15,429 nucleotides of DNA from Chloroflexota bacterium (lineage in GTDB: Bacteria; Chloroflexota; Anaerolineae; B4-G1; SLSP01). The translations under genes and the position numbers were made by a program. A model generated the notes under the pieces. It worked only from the letters and a program-made list of their open reading frames with translations. It did no database searches and was not told the DNA's origin. Positions within the stretch are counted from its first letter, which is position 1, and each line of letters opens with the position of its first letter. This document shows positions 14,904 through 15,429 of the stretch, piece after piece. The stretch spans positions 1 through 15,429 of the forward strand of contig JAAZNO010000272.1 in the NCBI GenBank assembly GCA_012798275.1. The letters are read 5' to 3'.

Positions 14904-15429
14904 ATGGAAACACTACAAACCAAAGTGGATCAAATTCTCACCGCTGACATCGTGGTGACCATGGACGCCCAATATCACGTCTATACGCCGGGCGCTGTCG
15001 CAGTGAGAGGGGATAGCATTGTGGCGGTGGGCGCGCCGGAAGACGTCCTGGCCCAATACGCGGCGCCGGCAGTCGAGGCCCTCGGCAACGCGGTGATCAT
15101 GCCCGGCCTCGTCAATGCGCACGGACACGCCCCTATGACCTTGCTGCGCGGGCTGGCGGACGACCTCCGGCTGGACGTGTGGCTCATGGGATACATGATG
15201 CCGGTGGAACGGGATTTCGTGGATCCGCATTTCTCCTGGTTGGGAACGCAGCTCGCCGCCGCGGAAATGATCCGCTCGGGCACCACGACGTTCATGGACA
15301 TGTACTACTTCGAGGAAGCAGTCGCCGACGCCGCGGCGCAGGCGGGATTGCGCGCCGTCTGCGCCCAGAGCCTCCTCAAATTCCCCACGCCCGATGCGGG
15401 CAGCTACGATGAAGCGTTACACCGCGCGC
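14904..15429 (+). CDS. Amidohydrolase, MTA/SAH deaminase-like (partial, N-terminal part)
   Basis: The first 175 residues are visible; the gene runs off the right edge. It belongs to the TIM-barrel amidohydrolases related to 5-methylthioadenosine/S-adenosylhomocysteine deaminase (MtaD) and chlorohydrolase-type enzymes. The N-terminal beta-sandwich reads QILTADIVVTMDA and GDSIVAVG. The metal-binding HxH motif is PGLVNAHGHAPMTLLRG (H73, H75), followed by the family stretch EMIRSGTTTFMDMYYF. The later metal ligands (His, His, Asp) lie beyond the window. The likely reaction is deamination of adenosine-type thioethers, but other substrates in this family (guanine-like or triazine rings) cannot be excluded. 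AAGGAG lies 8 bases before the ATG. Confidence 0.88.
   Translation, partial: METLQTKVDQILTADIVVTMDAQYHVYTPGAVAVRGDSIVAVGAPEDVLAQYAAPAVEALGNAVIMPGLVNAHGHAPMTLLRGLADDLRLDVWLMGYMMPVERDFVDPHFSWLGTQLAAAEMIRSGTTTFMDMYYFEEAVADAAAQAGLRAVCAQSLLKFPTPDAGSYDEALHRA

Overview
The window is GC-rich, gene-dense bacterial DNA. The best taxonomic guess is Chloroflexota (an Anaerolineae-like lineage). This rests on a TIGR03663-type membrane protein with a C-terminal NHL propeller, a type 2 isopentenyl-diphosphate isomerase, a short group 1 sigma factor beside a DUF177 gene, and abundant GC-rich hairpin repeats between genes. The assignment is inferred from gene content only.

Layout. Positions 1-5509 (minus) look like one operon: metG, then a large TIGR03663/Agl23-like membrane protein, then a truncated gene resembling a Nudix domain whose catalytic glutamates are replaced. 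Positions 5510-5935 are non-coding: a long metG leader, the rpoD terminator and several stable hairpins. Positions 5936-7669 (minus) hold DUF177 (yceD-like) and rpoD behind a near-consensus promoter. Positions 7742-8335 (minus) hold a small metallophosphoesterase, preceded by acpP (8386-8631, minus) and its terminator. A 208-bp divergent promoter region separates acpP from a plus-strand isoprenoid pair, fni/idi2 and a geranylgeranyl-diphosphate-type synthase (8840-10992). ATP-dependent pfkA follows on the minus strand (11088-12059). The right side (plus) carries a sensor histidine kinase, a NarL-type response regulator and the start of an MTA/SAH-deaminase-like amidohydrolase.

How the genes work together. 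Most are housekeeping: translation (metG, DUF177), transcription (rpoD), lipid supply (acpP, fni, prenyl synthase), glycolysis (pfkA) and purine or methyl-cycle salvage (amidohydrolase). The two-component pair is the clear signalling unit; its genes are split by about 410 bp of hairpin repeats.

The unusual material is mostly non-coding. A 44-bp element, 43/44 identical, lies directly upstream of both metG and the response regulator and includes the ribosome binding site of each. A hairpin repeat occurs before the kinase and before the regulator. The kinase has a promoter placed so that transcription should begin at its ATG. A terminator ends four bases before the phosphoesterase start codon. 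I see no CRISPR array, tRNA, rRNA, transposase or phage gene, and no convincing new multi-gene system.
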